A DNA stretch of 64,000 nt from assembly GCF_022760835.1 (NCBI RefSeq), contig NZ_JAKTNQ010000004.1:27632-91631 (forward strand). The letters are read 5' to 3'. The stretch's first letter is position 1; each line of letters begins with the position of its first letter. The stretch is from Thermus altitudinis (lineage in GTDB: Bacteria; Deinococcota; Deinococci; Deinococcales; Thermaceae). Shown one piece after another: positions 1 to 7,526 of the stretch. The position numbers were made by a program, and so were the translations under genes. The notes beneath the pieces are model-generated. The model made no database searches and was not told the DNA's origin. It was given only the letters and a program-made list of their open reading frames with translations.

Positions 1-203
1 TCCACCAAGCCGCTTTGGGCGAAGCCGAAGACGGCAAAAAGAGCCGTCACCCCATTGAGGAGAAGGGAAAGGGGCTGAACCTGGTGGACCAAATCCGGCA
101 AGAAGAGGCTCAAGAAGGGCACGGCGGCAAAGGCCACCCCCAGGCCCAGCATGCCGGACACCACGGCCAGCAAGAAGAGACCTACCACCACCACCGGGTT
201 CAT
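1..203 (-). CDS. TauE/SafE-like sulfite exporter family membrane protein (partial)
   Basis: Only the first 67 codons are visible; the gene runs off the left edge. The translation opens with MNPVVVVGLFLLAVVSGMLG and continues as hydrophobic helices separated by a short loop (FLPDLVHQVQPLSLLLNGV). This matches the first two membrane segments of the TauE/SafE (DUF81) anion exporter family, which moves sulfite or sulfonates across the inner membrane. The ATG overlaps the TGA of the upstream OsmC-like gene (ATGA), so the two are probably translationally coupled. The upstream DsrE-like gene also suggests a sulfur role. Family assignment rests on a short N-terminal piece. Confidence 0.6.
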   Translation of the reverse strand, partial: MNPVVVVGLFLLAVVSGMLGLGVAFAAVPFLSLFLPDLVHQVQPLSLLLNGVTALFAVFGFAQSGLV

Positions 204-604
204 GTCCGCTCCCACTTTCCCGCCATGGGAATGGCGTCCTTGAGGCTTTGGTAGAGGGTGGAGTTTTTAAGGGTCAGCTCAAAGAGCCTTTGCAACCTTT
301 CATCCGGAGCCGAGCTCTCCAGGTACAGAACAAAGCCTATTTGGGCGATCCTCGGAGGTTTGTCCTCCCGGCGGGCCTCGAGGACCACCCTGGCCCCCGC
401 CAACGGCACCTTGGAGGACTCCGCCACAAACTGGATACCCGTAAGAAGGCAACTGCCCAAGGCGGCCAGGAGGGTTTCCACCGGATTAACCCCCGCCTCC
501 AGGTCGGCGCGGCGGGCCCCCAGGACCAAGGTGAACCCCCGGGCCTCCGCCAAGGCCCTTTGGGCATCCTGGCGGCGTACTTCCACGCGGTAGGCCTGGG
601 ACAT
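200..604 (-). CDS. OsmC-like family protein
   Basis: 134 aa, the usual length for OsmC/Ohr folds, which handle organic hydroperoxides or act in sulfur relay. The family core is visible as NPVETLLAALGSCLLTGIQF around residues 40-60, with the first conserved cysteine at about 52. The second cysteine, normally in a C-P-V-S type helix start, is replaced in the segment NSTLYQSLKDAI, so a classical two-cysteine peroxidase cycle is unlikely. It starts 2 nt after the stop of the DsrE-like gene and its own stop overlaps the TauE-like start. OsmC-DsrE-TauE groupings are typical of sulfur metabolism clusters; the exact substrate is unknown. Confidence 0.8.
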   Translation of the reverse strand: MSQAYRVEVRRQDAQRALAEARGFTLVLGARRADLEAGVNPVETLLAALGSCLLTGIQFVAESSKVPLAGARVVLEARREDKPPRIAQIGFVLYLESSAPDERLQRLFELTLKNSTLYQSLKDAIPMAGKWERT

Positions 605-606
605 GG

Positions 607-951
607 CTAGAAGCTATAGACCGTAGCCCCTTCCAGGGCGTAGTCCACGAAGCGATCCCGGGCATAGGCCAGCCGGATACCCCGGGCCTTGAAGGCCTCC
701 TCGGCCCCCAAAGCCCTAGCGGAGTTAAGACAGGTGTACACCGGCACCCCCTGGGCCACGAGGCTATCCACCCCCCGGTTGTACTCGGCCAAGGCAGGGT
801 CCAAAAGCGCCCGCTCGGCAGGCCCGAAGATGTAGACCTCCAAGTCCACCCCCCGCTCCTCCTTCACTTGGCGGATGCGCTCGGCCAGGTGTACCCCCGT
901 GTTCAGGCTGCTGGGCTCCCCGTGGAAAATGTGGATGACTACTTTAGCCAT
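607..951 (-). CDS. DsrE-like sulfur relay family protein
   Basis: 114 aa beginning MAKVVIHIFHGE. The frame stays open upstream to position 1068, but the internal ATG at 951 gives the normal DsrE-like length and a clean start. The pattern of an N-terminal beta strand, a helix (NTGVHLAERIRQVKEERG), VYIFGPAERALL and a cysteine in VYTCLNSARALG near residue 75 fits the DsrE/TusD fold, in which a cysteine carries persulfide sulfur. It lies directly before the OsmC-like and TauE-like genes and 167 bp after prs. A terminator-like hairpin ends at the base before its ATG. Sulfur carriage is inferred from family and context. Confidence 0.75.
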   Translation of the reverse strand: MAKVVIHIFHGEPSSLNTGVHLAERIRQVKEERGVDLEVYIFGPAERALLDPALAEYNRGVDSLVAQGVPVYTCLNSARALGAEEAFKARGIRLAYARDRFVDYALEGATVYSF

Positions 952-988
952 AAAACCCCCGGAGGGTAGCTTACCCCATCCCCGGGGG
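952..988 (-). promoter_or_regulatory. Terminator-like hairpin abutting the DsrE-like start codon
   Basis: On the minus strand a stem of CCCCCGG (988-982) and CCGGGGG (962-956) encloses a smaller hairpin GGGTA/TACCC (976-972 and 968-964). It is followed by TTTT (955-952) and then directly by the ATG at 951. It could terminate prs transcription, or act as an attenuator of the DsrE-OsmC-TauE unit. The rest of the 167-bp gap (989-1118) shows no gene or clear promoter. Confidence 0.5.
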
Positions 989-1118
989 ACATAGGTACCT
1001 CGTCGTACCCCGCCACCTGGCCCATGCCAGGGGTGGAAGCCCCAGATAGGCCCTCCCCTTGGACCCATCCCGGAAGCACCTGGCGCAGGGAGCGGCCAAA
1101 AGGGGTATCGCCAGGGCT

Positions 1119-2042
1119 TTAGATCAGGGCGCTCACCGATTGGTTGGTGTGCACGTGCTGAATGGCCTGGGCCAGGAGCTCGGCGGTGGAAAGCACCGTA
1201 TACCCCCCGTCCTTAAGGGGAATGGTATCGGTGAAGATCACCTCCCGGATGGCCGGGTGGGAGAGGTTTTCCCGGGCCTCCCCCACCAACACCGGATGGG
1301 TGGCCATGACCACCATCTCGGGCAAGGCCCCGGCCATGAGCAGCGCCTCCACCCCCCGCCGGATGGTGCCCCCGGTGGAAACGATGTCGTCTATGATCAA
1401 GGGCCTTTTCCCCGCCACCTCCCCGATCACGTAGGTGACCGAGGTTTCCTTGGGGCCGTGGCGCCGCTTGGCCAGCATGGCAAAGGGCAGGCCCAGCCTT
1501 TCGGAAAGCCGCCTGGCCTCCTCCGCCCGGCCGGCATCCGGGGAGACCACCACCCCGTTTTCCGTGTACCCCTTTTCCTGGAGGTAGCGGGCAAAAAGCC
1601 GTACGGCGGAAAGGTGGTCCACGGGAATATCAAAGAAGCCCTGGATCTGGGGCGCATGCAGGTCAATGGCGATCACCCGGTGCACCCCTACCGCCTCCAG
1701 GAGGTTGGCCACCAGTTTGGCGCTCACGGGCTCGCGGCCTTGGGTCTGCTTATCCTGGCGGGCATAGCCGAAGTAGGGGATGACGGCGTTGATGCGCCCC
1801 GCTGAGCTCCTCCTAGCGGCATCGGCCAGGAGGAGGAGTTCCATGAGGTGGTCGTTCACGGGAGGGCTGGTGGGCTGGATCAGGTAGACGTCGTCTCCCC
1901 GAACGCTTTCCAAAAGCTGCACCCGCACCTCCCCATCGGGGAAACGGTCCACCAAAGCCTTGCCCAGAGGAACCCCTAGGGCCTCCGCCACCCGCCGGGC
2001 CAGGTCGGGGTGGGCATTCCCCGCAAAAAGCCTGATTTCCAT
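1119..2042 (-). CDS. prs: Ribose-phosphate pyrophosphokinase (PRPP synthase)
   Basis: 307 aa. It makes PRPP from ribose 5-phosphate and ATP in the cytoplasm, feeding nucleotide, histidine and tryptophan synthesis. The ribose-phosphate binding loop IIDDIVSTGGT lies at residues 216-226. RQDKQTQGREPVSAKL (about 95-110) and the DLHAPQIQGFF segment (127-137) carry the expected catalytic residues. The start is supported by GGAGGAGGT four bases upstream. It lies 15 bp after mtnN in the same direction, so luxS-mtnN-prs is probably one unit. Confidence 0.95.
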   Translation of the reverse strand: MEIRLFAGNAHPDLARRVAEALGVPLGKALVDRFPDGEVRVQLLESVRGDDVYLIQPTSPPVNDHLMELLLLADAARRSSAGRINAVIPYFGYARQDKQTQGREPVSAKLVANLLEAVGVHRVIAIDLHAPQIQGFFDIPVDHLSAVRLFARYLQEKGYTENGVVVSPDAGRAEEARRLSERLGLPFAMLAKRRHGPKETSVTYVIGEVAGKRPLIIDDIVSTGGTIRRGVEALLMAGALPEMVVMATHPVLVGEARENLSHPAIREVIFTDTIPLKDGGYTVLSTAELLAQAIQHVHTNQSVSALI

Positions 2043-2057
2043 GGACCTCCTCCCCCT

Positions 2058-2723
2058 TCAGTATGCCAAAAGGGCCTGGGCCAGGAGGCCAAGCCGCCTC
2101 GAGGCCCCTTGCAAAAAGGCCTGGAAGTCCCGGGCGGCCTCTTCCCCCGCCCCGTCGGTTACCACCCGCACCAAGGCCATGGGATGGCGGAAGCGCCAGG
2201 CCACCATGAGGGCCGCGGCCCCTTCCATCTCCACCGCTTGGGCCCCGTGAAGCCCTGCAAGCCTCCTGGCCTCCTCCCTATCCGCCAGAAACCGGTCCCC
2301 CGTGGCCACCACCCCCCGCCGCAAGGGGAAGCCCAGGCTTTCTGCCGCCCTTTCCGCCTTCCCCAAAAGGGCCGGGTCCGAGGGGAAGAACCGCACCCCA
2401 AAGGCCGTTTCCCCAGGCTCCCGGCCAAAGGGGGTGAGGTCCACGTCCCACTGCACCGCCCTCTCCGCCAGGAGGAGGTCCAAGGCCCGCAAGGAGGGGT
2501 CCAAAGCCCCCGCTACCCCCAGGAAGTAGCTCTCCTGGGGAGCGAAACGGGCCAGGACGTAGGCCACCGCCGAGGCCGCCGCCACCTTGCCCACCCCGGT
2601 TTCCGCCACCAGGACCCTTGGGGCCCGGTGGAGGGGGAAAGGGGCCTCGAGGACCTCCTGGACCTCCAAAGCCTCCCTCAGCGCCGAAGCCTCCTCAGGC
2701 TCCGCGGCGAAAAAGGCGGTCAC
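2058..2723 (-). CDS. mtnN: 5'-methylthioadenosine/S-adenosylhomocysteine nucleosidase
   Basis: 221 aa from a GTG start at 2723 that overlaps the luxS TGA (GTGA), with GGAGGG just upstream inside luxS. The frame stays open to 2828, but that extension lies inside luxS and looks non-native. The protein has the nucleoside phosphorylase-like fold: GVGKVAAA near the N-terminus, GVAGALDPSL, AVEMEGAAALMVA and VTDGAGEEAARDF for purine binding and catalysis. The enzyme cleaves SAH to adenine and S-ribosylhomocysteine, the substrate of LuxS encoded just upstream. Futalosine hydrolase is a related alternative; the luxS coupling favours MTA/SAH nucleosidase. Confidence 0.85.
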   Translation of the reverse strand: MTAFFAAEPEEASALREALEVQEVLEAPFPLHRAPRVLVAETGVGKVAAASAVAYVLARFAPQESYFLGVAGALDPSLRALDLLLAERAVQWDVDLTPFGREPGETAFGVRFFPSDPALLGKAERAAESLGFPLRRGVVATGDRFLADREEARRLAGLHGAQAVEMEGAAALMVAWRFRHPMALVRVVTDGAGEEAARDFQAFLQGASRRLGLLAQALLAY

Positions 2724-3187
2724 CTTCCCTCCAAAGGAACCGTGGGTTGCACCTTCAGGCCTTCCCGCAACACCTTCTCCGCCCAAGCCTTGGCCCCCTG
2801 GAGGTCGTGGTCCCGGTAGTTGCCGCATTCCTTGAAGCTAGCCCCGGGAATAGGGCCCTCGTGCAGCAGAACGTCCCTCAAGGCTCGCTCCCAGGCCACC
2901 AAGACCCTCTCCTCCTCCAAAGGACCCTCCACCACCAGGTAAAACCCGGTGCGGCACCCCATGGGGGAAAGGTCAATGACCCCTTCCAGGTGGTCCCGCA
3001 GATAGCCGGCCAGAAGGTGCTCCAGGGTGTGCAAGGCCCCTGTGGGAATGGCCTCCCGGTTGGGCTGGGCCAGGCGCAGGTCGTACTTTTCCACCAAGCC
3101 GCTCCCCACCGTTTTCCTTCCCGCCAAGCGCACGTAAGGCGCTTGAACCTTGGTGTGGTCCAACGCAAAGCTTTCCACCTCGGCCAT
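2720..3187 (-). CDS. luxS: S-ribosylhomocysteine lyase LuxS
   Basis: 155 aa, full length. The HTLEH metal motif lies at residues 53-57, SPMGCRTGFYL contains Cys78, and the third ligand region CGNYRDH contains Cys121. The enzyme converts S-ribosylhomocysteine to homocysteine and DPD (the AI-2 precursor), completing SAH detoxification with mtnN. I chose the second ATG (3187, MAEVESF) because GAGGTG at 3205-3200 is 11-12 nt from it but almost touches the alternative ATG at 3196. Its main role here may be methyl-cycle recycling; no AI-2 receptor is visible in the window. Confidence 0.95.
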   Translation of the reverse strand: MAEVESFALDHTKVQAPYVRLAGRKTVGSGLVEKYDLRLAQPNREAIPTGALHTLEHLLAGYLRDHLEGVIDLSPMGCRTGFYLVVEGPLEEERVLVAWERALRDVLLHEGPIPGASFKECGNYRDHDLQGAKAWAEKVLREGLKVQPTVPLEGR

Positions 3188-3215
3188 AGGCCCCATTACA
3201 CCTCAAATAGGTGCC

Positions 3216-3221
3216 TATAAT
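3216..3221 (+). promoter_or_regulatory. -10 box TATAAT, leaderless promoter of the PRTase/DprA-like pair
   Basis: A perfect TATAAT ends 6 nt before the GTG at 3228, the spacing expected for a leaderless transcript. It lies in the 40-bp gap from luxS, so the island has its own promoter pointing away from luxS. No convincing -35 element was found (ATTACA at 3195-3200 is the nearest). Confidence 0.6.
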
Positions 3222-3227
3222 GAAGAT

Positions 3228-4061
3228 GTGCCTTCCTTTTGGCCCATTGGAACTGTATTCCTAGCCCCTACAGAAGAATACATCCACGTTCTATGGCCAG
3301 AGGAGTTGAACACCCTGAAAGGCCAAGGCTTACGGCAATGGCCTATTGGTCCCACCCAACCTGGGATTCCCGTCCGGGAGGTTTTTGTCCGGGGAATAAC
3401 CGAGGGGCCCATCGGTTCCCAAACTGCCCGTTATCTACTGGAAAAAGGATACCTTCCCCCCGTAGCTTTCCAACCCTATATATTCCATGGGCCAGGCACC
3501 CTTCGCGTCCGAACGCTTGACCTTCATACGCTAAAAAGCAAGCATATGCCAACCCCCTTGCGCACCCCCGTGGGCGAACTCCTCTACCGAGCCAAATACG
3601 GAAACCTTCCCTTTCCAGATCTACACGGTTTGATCCACCTTCTTGCCTCCACTCTGGCCTACCAAATACGTAGAGTGAACGCCTCTTACGAAGCCATCGT
3701 TCCAGCTCCTCCTAGCATAAAGCGTTCCCACCAACCTGTTCTTCTTCTAGCCGAAGCCCTTGGCAATTTCCTAGGCCTACCTGTAAAGCACGTACTGCAC
3801 AAGGAAGACGGTGTGCCCGTTAAGAATATCCCCAATGAACTTCGTGCCCATGAGCTAGAAAAACGCATCCACCTTCAGAAAGGGGCGGTCCTTCCGAAGA
3901 GGATTCTTCTCTTGGACGACATCGTAGGTACGGGATCCACCCTCGAGGCCTGCCAAAATAGGCTCCTATCTGCTGGAGCTGACGCCATAGAGGCCTGGGC
4001 GCTGACCATAGCGCCCTCACAGGACCCTTCTGATACCATGAAGGCATGGCTATCTCCTTGA
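3228..4061 (+). CDS. ComF-like phosphoribosyltransferase, candidate ShosT-type toxin/effector
   Basis: 277 aa from GTG 3228, placed 6 nt after TATAAT; the open frame from 3150 would run into luxS antisense. A type I PRTase domain fills the C-terminal half: a ComF-like LLYRAKYGNLPF segment (about 118-129), PAPPSIKRSHQP, and the PRPP loop LLLDDIVGTGST (227-238). The first ~110 residues are not recognised. The next gene is DprA-like and overlaps by 16 nt. A PRTase next to a DprA homologue is the composition of the ShosTA toxin-antitoxin defence module. Codon usage has many A/T third positions, unlike the flanking GC-rich genes, suggesting transfer. A competence ComF role is less likely because the partner is DprA-like and the N-terminus is unusual. 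Confidence 0.7.
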   Translation: MPSFWPIGTVFLAPTEEYIHVLWPEELNTLKGQGLRQWPIGPTQPGIPVREVFVRGITEGPIGSQTARYLLEKGYLPPVAFQPYIFHGPGTLRVRTLDLHTLKSKHMPTPLRTPVGELLYRAKYGNLPFPDLHGLIHLLASTLAYQIRRVNASYEAIVPAPPSIKRSHQPVLLLAEALGNFLGLPVKHVLHKEDGVPVKNIPNELRAHELEKRIHLQKGAVLPKRILLLDDIVGTGSTLEACQNRLLSAGADAIEAWALTIAPSQDPSDTMKAWLSP

Positions 4062-4795
4062 AAAAGGTTCTCCCTGGAAGCCCAGGGTACCCCTCACGCC
4101 TAGAAGATTCGCTGAAGGGGACCCTAGCCAAACCCCCTTCCCTGTACTTTCTCGGACGGGAGGACTTGGCCAACCCAACTAAAGCTTTGGCCATTCTCGG
4201 CTCTCGCCACGCCTTAGAAGAAGCCCTCCATTTAGCTCGCGAAGCGGCCGAGTACTTTGCTAAAGCCTCCTATACGGTAATAACGGGCCTGGCTCGGGGT
4301 GTGGACTGGGAAGCCACATTGGGCGCTTTGGAAAGGGGTTACGCCATAGGTGTGGTCCCCTTTGGCCTCAAGAGTCCCGACGCCACTCGGCTGTTGCGGA
4401 AACTTGGACAATACCTATCAGAACGCCTTCTTCTCCTGTCCGAACTGGAACCCTATCTACCTTGGCGGGCGCACCACGCCATGAGGCGTAACCGCCTTGT
4501 AGTGGGTTTGGCGGATGCGGTTTTAATCATTCAAACGGGGCCCAAAGCCCAGGAAGTAGACGGTCGTCCACGGCAAAGCGGCACTTGGGATGCGGCAGAA
4601 AAAGCCCACGCAATGGGCCGACCCGTCTTCGTTCTGGACCTCCCCATTGAGGGAAATCAGGCCCTTAAACGTAGCCTTCCAGCGATTCCTATCCCCCCGG
4701 GAAAAGAAGGGTTTGAGTTCATTGAGGCCACGTTGGGTCCAGCTGTTCCTAACGCAGACGAGAAAAAAATCGTCTATCAACCCCGCCTTTTGTAA
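4046..4795 (+). CDS. DprA/Smf-like SLOG-domain protein, candidate ShosA-type antitoxin
   Basis: 249 aa with a DprA-type Rossmann/SLOG core: ALAILGSR (47-54), YTVITGLARGVDWEATLGAL (76-95, matching the DprA nucleotide/DNA-binding loop), MRRNRLVVGLADAVLIIQ (146-163), and SGTWDAAEKAHAMGRPVFVLD (178-198). It lacks the C-terminal winged-helix domain of long DprA proteins. The ATG overlaps the end of the PRTase gene by 16 nt, so the two are co-translated. Chromosomal DprA loads RecA in transformation; pairing with a PRTase instead suggests the ShosTA defence/toxin-antitoxin type, where the DprA-like partner is the antitoxin. Function is inferred from domain pairing. Confidence 0.72.
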   Translation: MAISLKKVLPGSPGYPSRLEDSLKGTLAKPPSLYFLGREDLANPTKALAILGSRHALEEALHLAREAAEYFAKASYTVITGLARGVDWEATLGALERGYAIGVVPFGLKSPDATRLLRKLGQYLSERLLLLSELEPYLPWRAHHAMRRNRLVVGLADAVLIIQTGPKAQEVDGRPRQSGTWDAAEKAHAMGRPVFVLDLPIEGNQALKRSLPAIPIPPGKEGFEFIEATLGPAVPNADEKKIVYQPRLL

Positions 4796-4797
4796 AC

Positions 4798-4823
4798 AGC
4801 CCCCCTTGGGCAACAGGAGGGCT
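4798..4823 (+). terminator. Weak hairpin after the DprA-like gene
   Basis: AGCCCCCCT (4798-4806) pairs with AGGAGGGCT (4815-4823) with one mismatch around an 8-nt loop, 2 nt after the stop codon. There is no proper T-run, so termination is uncertain. Confidence 0.35.
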
Positions 4824-4858
4824 TAACAGGCCAAGTACTTTTCCTCCTTTCTACCCGG

Positions 4859-4864
4859 TAAACT
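4859..4864 (+). promoter_or_regulatory. -10 box TAAACT for guaA (leaderless)
   Basis: TAAACT ends 7 nt before the guaA ATG at 4872. No Shine-Dalgarno sequence fits in the gap, so a leaderless transcript is likely. No clear -35. Confidence 0.5.
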
Positions 4865-4871
4865 AGCCTAC

Positions 4872-6383
4872 ATGGTCCTGGTCCTGGACTTCGGCTCCCA
4901 GTACACCCGCCTCATCGCCAGGAGGCTCAGGGAACTCAGGGTCTTCTCCTTGATCCTGCCGGGGACGGCAAGCCTTCAAGAGGTCCTCCGGCACAAGCCC
5001 CAGGCCCTCATCCTCTCAGGCGGTCCCAAAAGCGTCTTTGACCCCCAAGCCCCCCGGCCCGACCCCCAGGTGCTGGCCCTGGGCCTCCCCACCTTGGGCA
5101 TCTGCTACGGGATGCAGCTTTTGGCCCAGGAGCTAGGGGGCAAGGTGGAGCGCTCCGGGCGGGCAGAGTATGGCAAGGCCCTCCTCACCCGCTTCCAGGG
5201 CCCCCTCTTCAGGGGCCTCGAGGGGGAGGTGCAGGTCTGGATGAGCCACCAAGACGCCGTCACCGAGCTTCCCCCAGGCTGGCGGGTGGCGGCCGAAACC
5301 GAGGAGAACCCGGTGGCGGCCATGGAGGCCCCTGACGGCAAGACCTTCGCCGTCCAGTTCCACCCCGAGGTGGCCCACACCCCAAAAGGCATGCAGATAC
5401 TGGAAAACTTCCTGGAGATCGCCGGGGTATCCCGGGACTGGACCCCAGAGCACATCCTAGAGGACCTGATCCAGGAAGTGCGGGCCAAGGTGGGAAGGGA
5501 TCGGGTCCTCCTGGCGGTCTCCGGTGGGGTGGATTCCAGCACCCTAGCCCTCCTCCTGGCCAGGGCCGGGGTGGACCATCTGGCGGTCTTCGTGGACCAC
5601 GGCCTCCTGCGCCTGGGGGAAAGGGAGGAGGTAGAGGGGGCCTTAAGGGCCTTAGGGGTGAACCTGCGGGTGGTGGACGCCAAGGAACGCTTCTTCGAGG
5701 CCCTAAAGGGGGTGGAGGACCCCGAGGAAAAGCGCAAGGTTATCGGCCGGGAGTTCGTGGAGGTCTTCTCCCAGGTGGCCCGGGAGACGGGGCCCTTTCG
5801 CTTCCTGGCCCAAGGCACCCTTTACCCCGACGTGATTGAGTCCGCGGGCGAGGCGGGGGCCGCCAAAATCAAAAGCCACCACAATGTGGGCGGGCTCCCC
5901 GAGGACCTGCAGTTTGAACTCCTGGAACCTTTCCGCCTTCTCTTCAAGGACGAGGTGCGGGAGCTGGCCCTGCTCCTGGGCCTCCCTGACCCCATCCGCC
6001 TGCGCCACCCCTTCCCGGGGCCGGGGCTAGCGGTGCGCATCCTGGGGGAGGTCACGGAGGAAAAGCTGGCCATCCTGCGCCAGGCTGACGATATCTTCAT
6101 AAGCCTTCTCAAGGAGTGGGGGCTGTACGGAAGCGTGGCCCAGGCCCTGGCGGTCCTTACCCCGGTGCGGAGCGTGGGGGTGGCGGGGGATGAAAGGAAG
6201 TACGGCTACGTCCTGGCCCTAAGGGCCGTGACCACCGAGGACTTCATGACCGCGGACTGGGCCCGCCTTCCCCTGGACTTTCTGGACCAGGTGGCCCGGC
6301 GCATCACCCGCAGGGTCCCGGAGATTGGCCGGGTGGTCTACGACCTCACCAGTAAGCCCCCGGCCACCATTGAATGGGAGTGA
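4872..6383 (+). CDS. guaA: GMP synthase (glutamine-hydrolysing)
   Basis: 503 aa, normal length. It converts XMP to GMP using glutamine amide nitrogen and ATP. The N-terminal class I amidotransferase has the nucleophile loop [11 protein letters not shown] (Cys near 78) and the FHPE of [10 protein letters not shown]. The ATP-pyrophosphatase P-loop [12 protein letters not shown] lies near 215-226. The C-terminal dimerisation/XMP region has [13 protein letters not shown] and ends [11 protein letters not shown]. Own leaderless-type promoter; the next gene starts 141 bp downstream. Confidence 0.97.
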   Translation: MVLVLDFGSQYTRLIARRLRELRVFSLILPGTASLQEVLRHKPQALILSGGPKSVFDPQAPRPDPQVLALGLPTLGICYGMQLLAQELGGKVERSGRAEYGKALLTRFQGPLFRGLEGEVQVWMSHQDAVTELPPGWRVAAETEENPVAAMEAPDGKTFAVQFHPEVAHTPKGMQILENFLEIAGVSRDWTPEHILEDLIQEVRAKVGRDRVLLAVSGGVDSSTLALLLARAGVDHLAVFVDHGLLRLGEREEVEGALRALGVNLRVVDAKERFFEALKGVEDPEEKRKVIGREFVEVFSQVARETGPFRFLAQGTLYPDVIESAGEAGAAKIKSHHNVGGLPEDLQFELLEPFRLLFKDEVRELALLLGLPDPIRLRHPFPGPGLAVRILGEVTEEKLAILRQADDIFISLLKEWGLYGSVAQALAVLTPVRSVGVAGDERKYGYVLALRAVTTEDFMTADWARLPLDFLDQVARRITRRVPEIGRVVYDLTSKPPATIEWE

Positions 6384-6524
6384 TAGAGGAGGCGGCCAGG
6401 GCCTTTTGGACCTGGGAAGCCACCCCTTTTGGCCCAAGCCCAGGTGGGCCTCCCAGGATGGGGGCCCAGGCGGGGTTGCCCTACGGCCACCCTGGGGCTA
6501 TCCTGAAAGGGAAAGGAGGCCAAG

Positions 6525-6812
6525 ATGCCCACCTTTATAGTGCTCAGCACCCTTACCGATGACGGCGCCGAGACCCTGGTGAAAAACCCCGAGCGGGTCA
6601 AGGAGGTCAACCAGGAGCTGGAGCGGGACTTCGGGGTCAAGGTGGTGGCCCAGTACGCCGTCCTTGGGCCCTATGACTTCGTGAACATCGTGGAGGCGGA
6701 GGATGCCCTGGCCGTGGCCCGGGCCATGCTCCACCTCTCGGCCCGGGGGAGCGTGCGGACCACCACCCTCGAGGCCATCCCCGTGGGCGAACTCATCGCC
6801 AAGCTCAAGTAG
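6525..6812 (+). CDS. GYD-domain protein
   Basis: 95 aa. MPTFIVLSTLTDDGAETLVKN and the GPYDFVNIVEAEDALAVARAM segment fit the GYD family (small ferredoxin-like-fold proteins of unknown biochemical role). A good ribosome site AAAGGAGG precedes the ATG. It overlaps the next gene by one base. The 141-bp space after guaA (6384-6524) shows no other gene; in one reading frame it is open but with no family features. Confidence 0.8.
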   Translation: MPTFIVLSTLTDDGAETLVKNPERVKEVNQELERDFGVKVVAQYAVLGPYDFVNIVEAEDALAVARAMLHLSARGSVRTTTLEAIPVGELIAKLK

Positions 6813-7192
6813 TGGAGGTCCTGGAAACCGCGGTCTACGCCGAGGATTTGGAGGAGGCCCGGGCCTTCTACGAGGGGGTCCTAGGCCTTCCCTGCTTCCA
6901 GTACCAGCCCCCGCGCCACGCCTTCTTCCGGGCGGGTAGGGGGGTCTTTCTGGTCTTCAACCCCCACCAGACGGAGAAGGAGGAAAACCTTCCCCCCCAC
7001 GGGGCCAAGGGTAGCGTCCACGTGGCCTTCAAGGTGGCGGAGGAGGAGCTTCCCTCTTGGGCCAAGAGGCTGGAGGAGGCGGGCTTTCCCGTGTGGTGGG
7101 CCGAGTGGCCCCGGGGGAAAAGCCTCTACACCCGCGACCCCGCTGGGAACCTGGTGGAGCTCGCCCCGGCTGCCATCTGGGGCCTAGAATAG
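6812..7192 (+). CDS. VOC/glyoxalase-superfamily protein
   Basis: 126 aa from a GTG that shares one base with the stop of the GYD gene (TAGTG). Paired beta-alpha-beta-beta-beta modules are visible: ETAVYAEDLEEARAFYEGVLGLP at the start and KSLYTRDPAGNLVELAPAAIW at the end, the latter with the family's conserved D-P-x-G-N and metal-ligand Glu. VOC proteins include glyoxalase, dioxygenases and antibiotic-binding proteins. Substrate cannot be told. Confidence 0.85.
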   Translation: MEVLETAVYAEDLEEARAFYEGVLGLPCFQYQPPRHAFFRAGRGVFLVFNPHQTEKEENLPPHGAKGSVHVAFKVAEEELPSWAKRLEEAGFPVWWAEWPRGKSLYTRDPAGNLVELAPAAIWGLE

Positions 7193-7196
7193 GGGC

Positions 7197-7526
7197 ATGG
7201 CCACCCGGTACCGCCTTTTCCCCGACGCTGAACCCCAACCCGACCGGCAAAACCCCCCACTGGAACCGTACGGCGAGGGCCTACCCGAGCCCCAGGACGT
7301 CCTCCCCATAGAGGTGGCCGACGCCAGCCTGGACCACGGCCGGAGGAAGCCAGCCCTCCTTGGGCAAGCGGGCATTCCGGAGGTCTGGGGCGTGCACCTT
7401 GTGGAGGGGGCCCTGGAGGTCCACCCCTACCCCAAGGGGGACCAGGGCCGCCCAAAGGAGCGGGTCTTCCCCGGCGAGGCCAAAGCCCCCTTGGCCCATC
7501 CCGACCGCCCCATCCCCTGCCGGTGA
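7197..7526 (+). pseudogene. Truncated Uma2-family (DUF820) endonuclease remnant
   Basis: The frame encodes MATRYRLF, then a compressed region, then EVADASLDHGRRKPALLGQAGIPEVWGVHLVEGALEVHPYPKGD. The latter is the C-terminal half of Uma2-type PD-(D/E)XK proteins, which are numerous in Thermus and cyanobacteria. The total of 109 aa is well below the ~185 aa norm, and the central part with the first catalytic Asp is missing, so an internal deletion is likely. A complete relative lies at 22678-23238. The stop overlaps the rnhA GTG. Confidence 0.6.

Noticed and set aside
2724..2828. N-terminal extension of the MTA/SAH nucleosidase
   Set aside because: Lies entirely inside luxS and lacks family similarity; the GTG at 2723 has a ribosome site and overlaps the luxS stop.
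3228..4795. Ordinary competence operon comF-dprA
   Set aside because: Gene order, short DprA lacking the C-terminal domain, extended PRTase N-terminus and foreign codon usage fit a ShosTA-type module better, though not proven.
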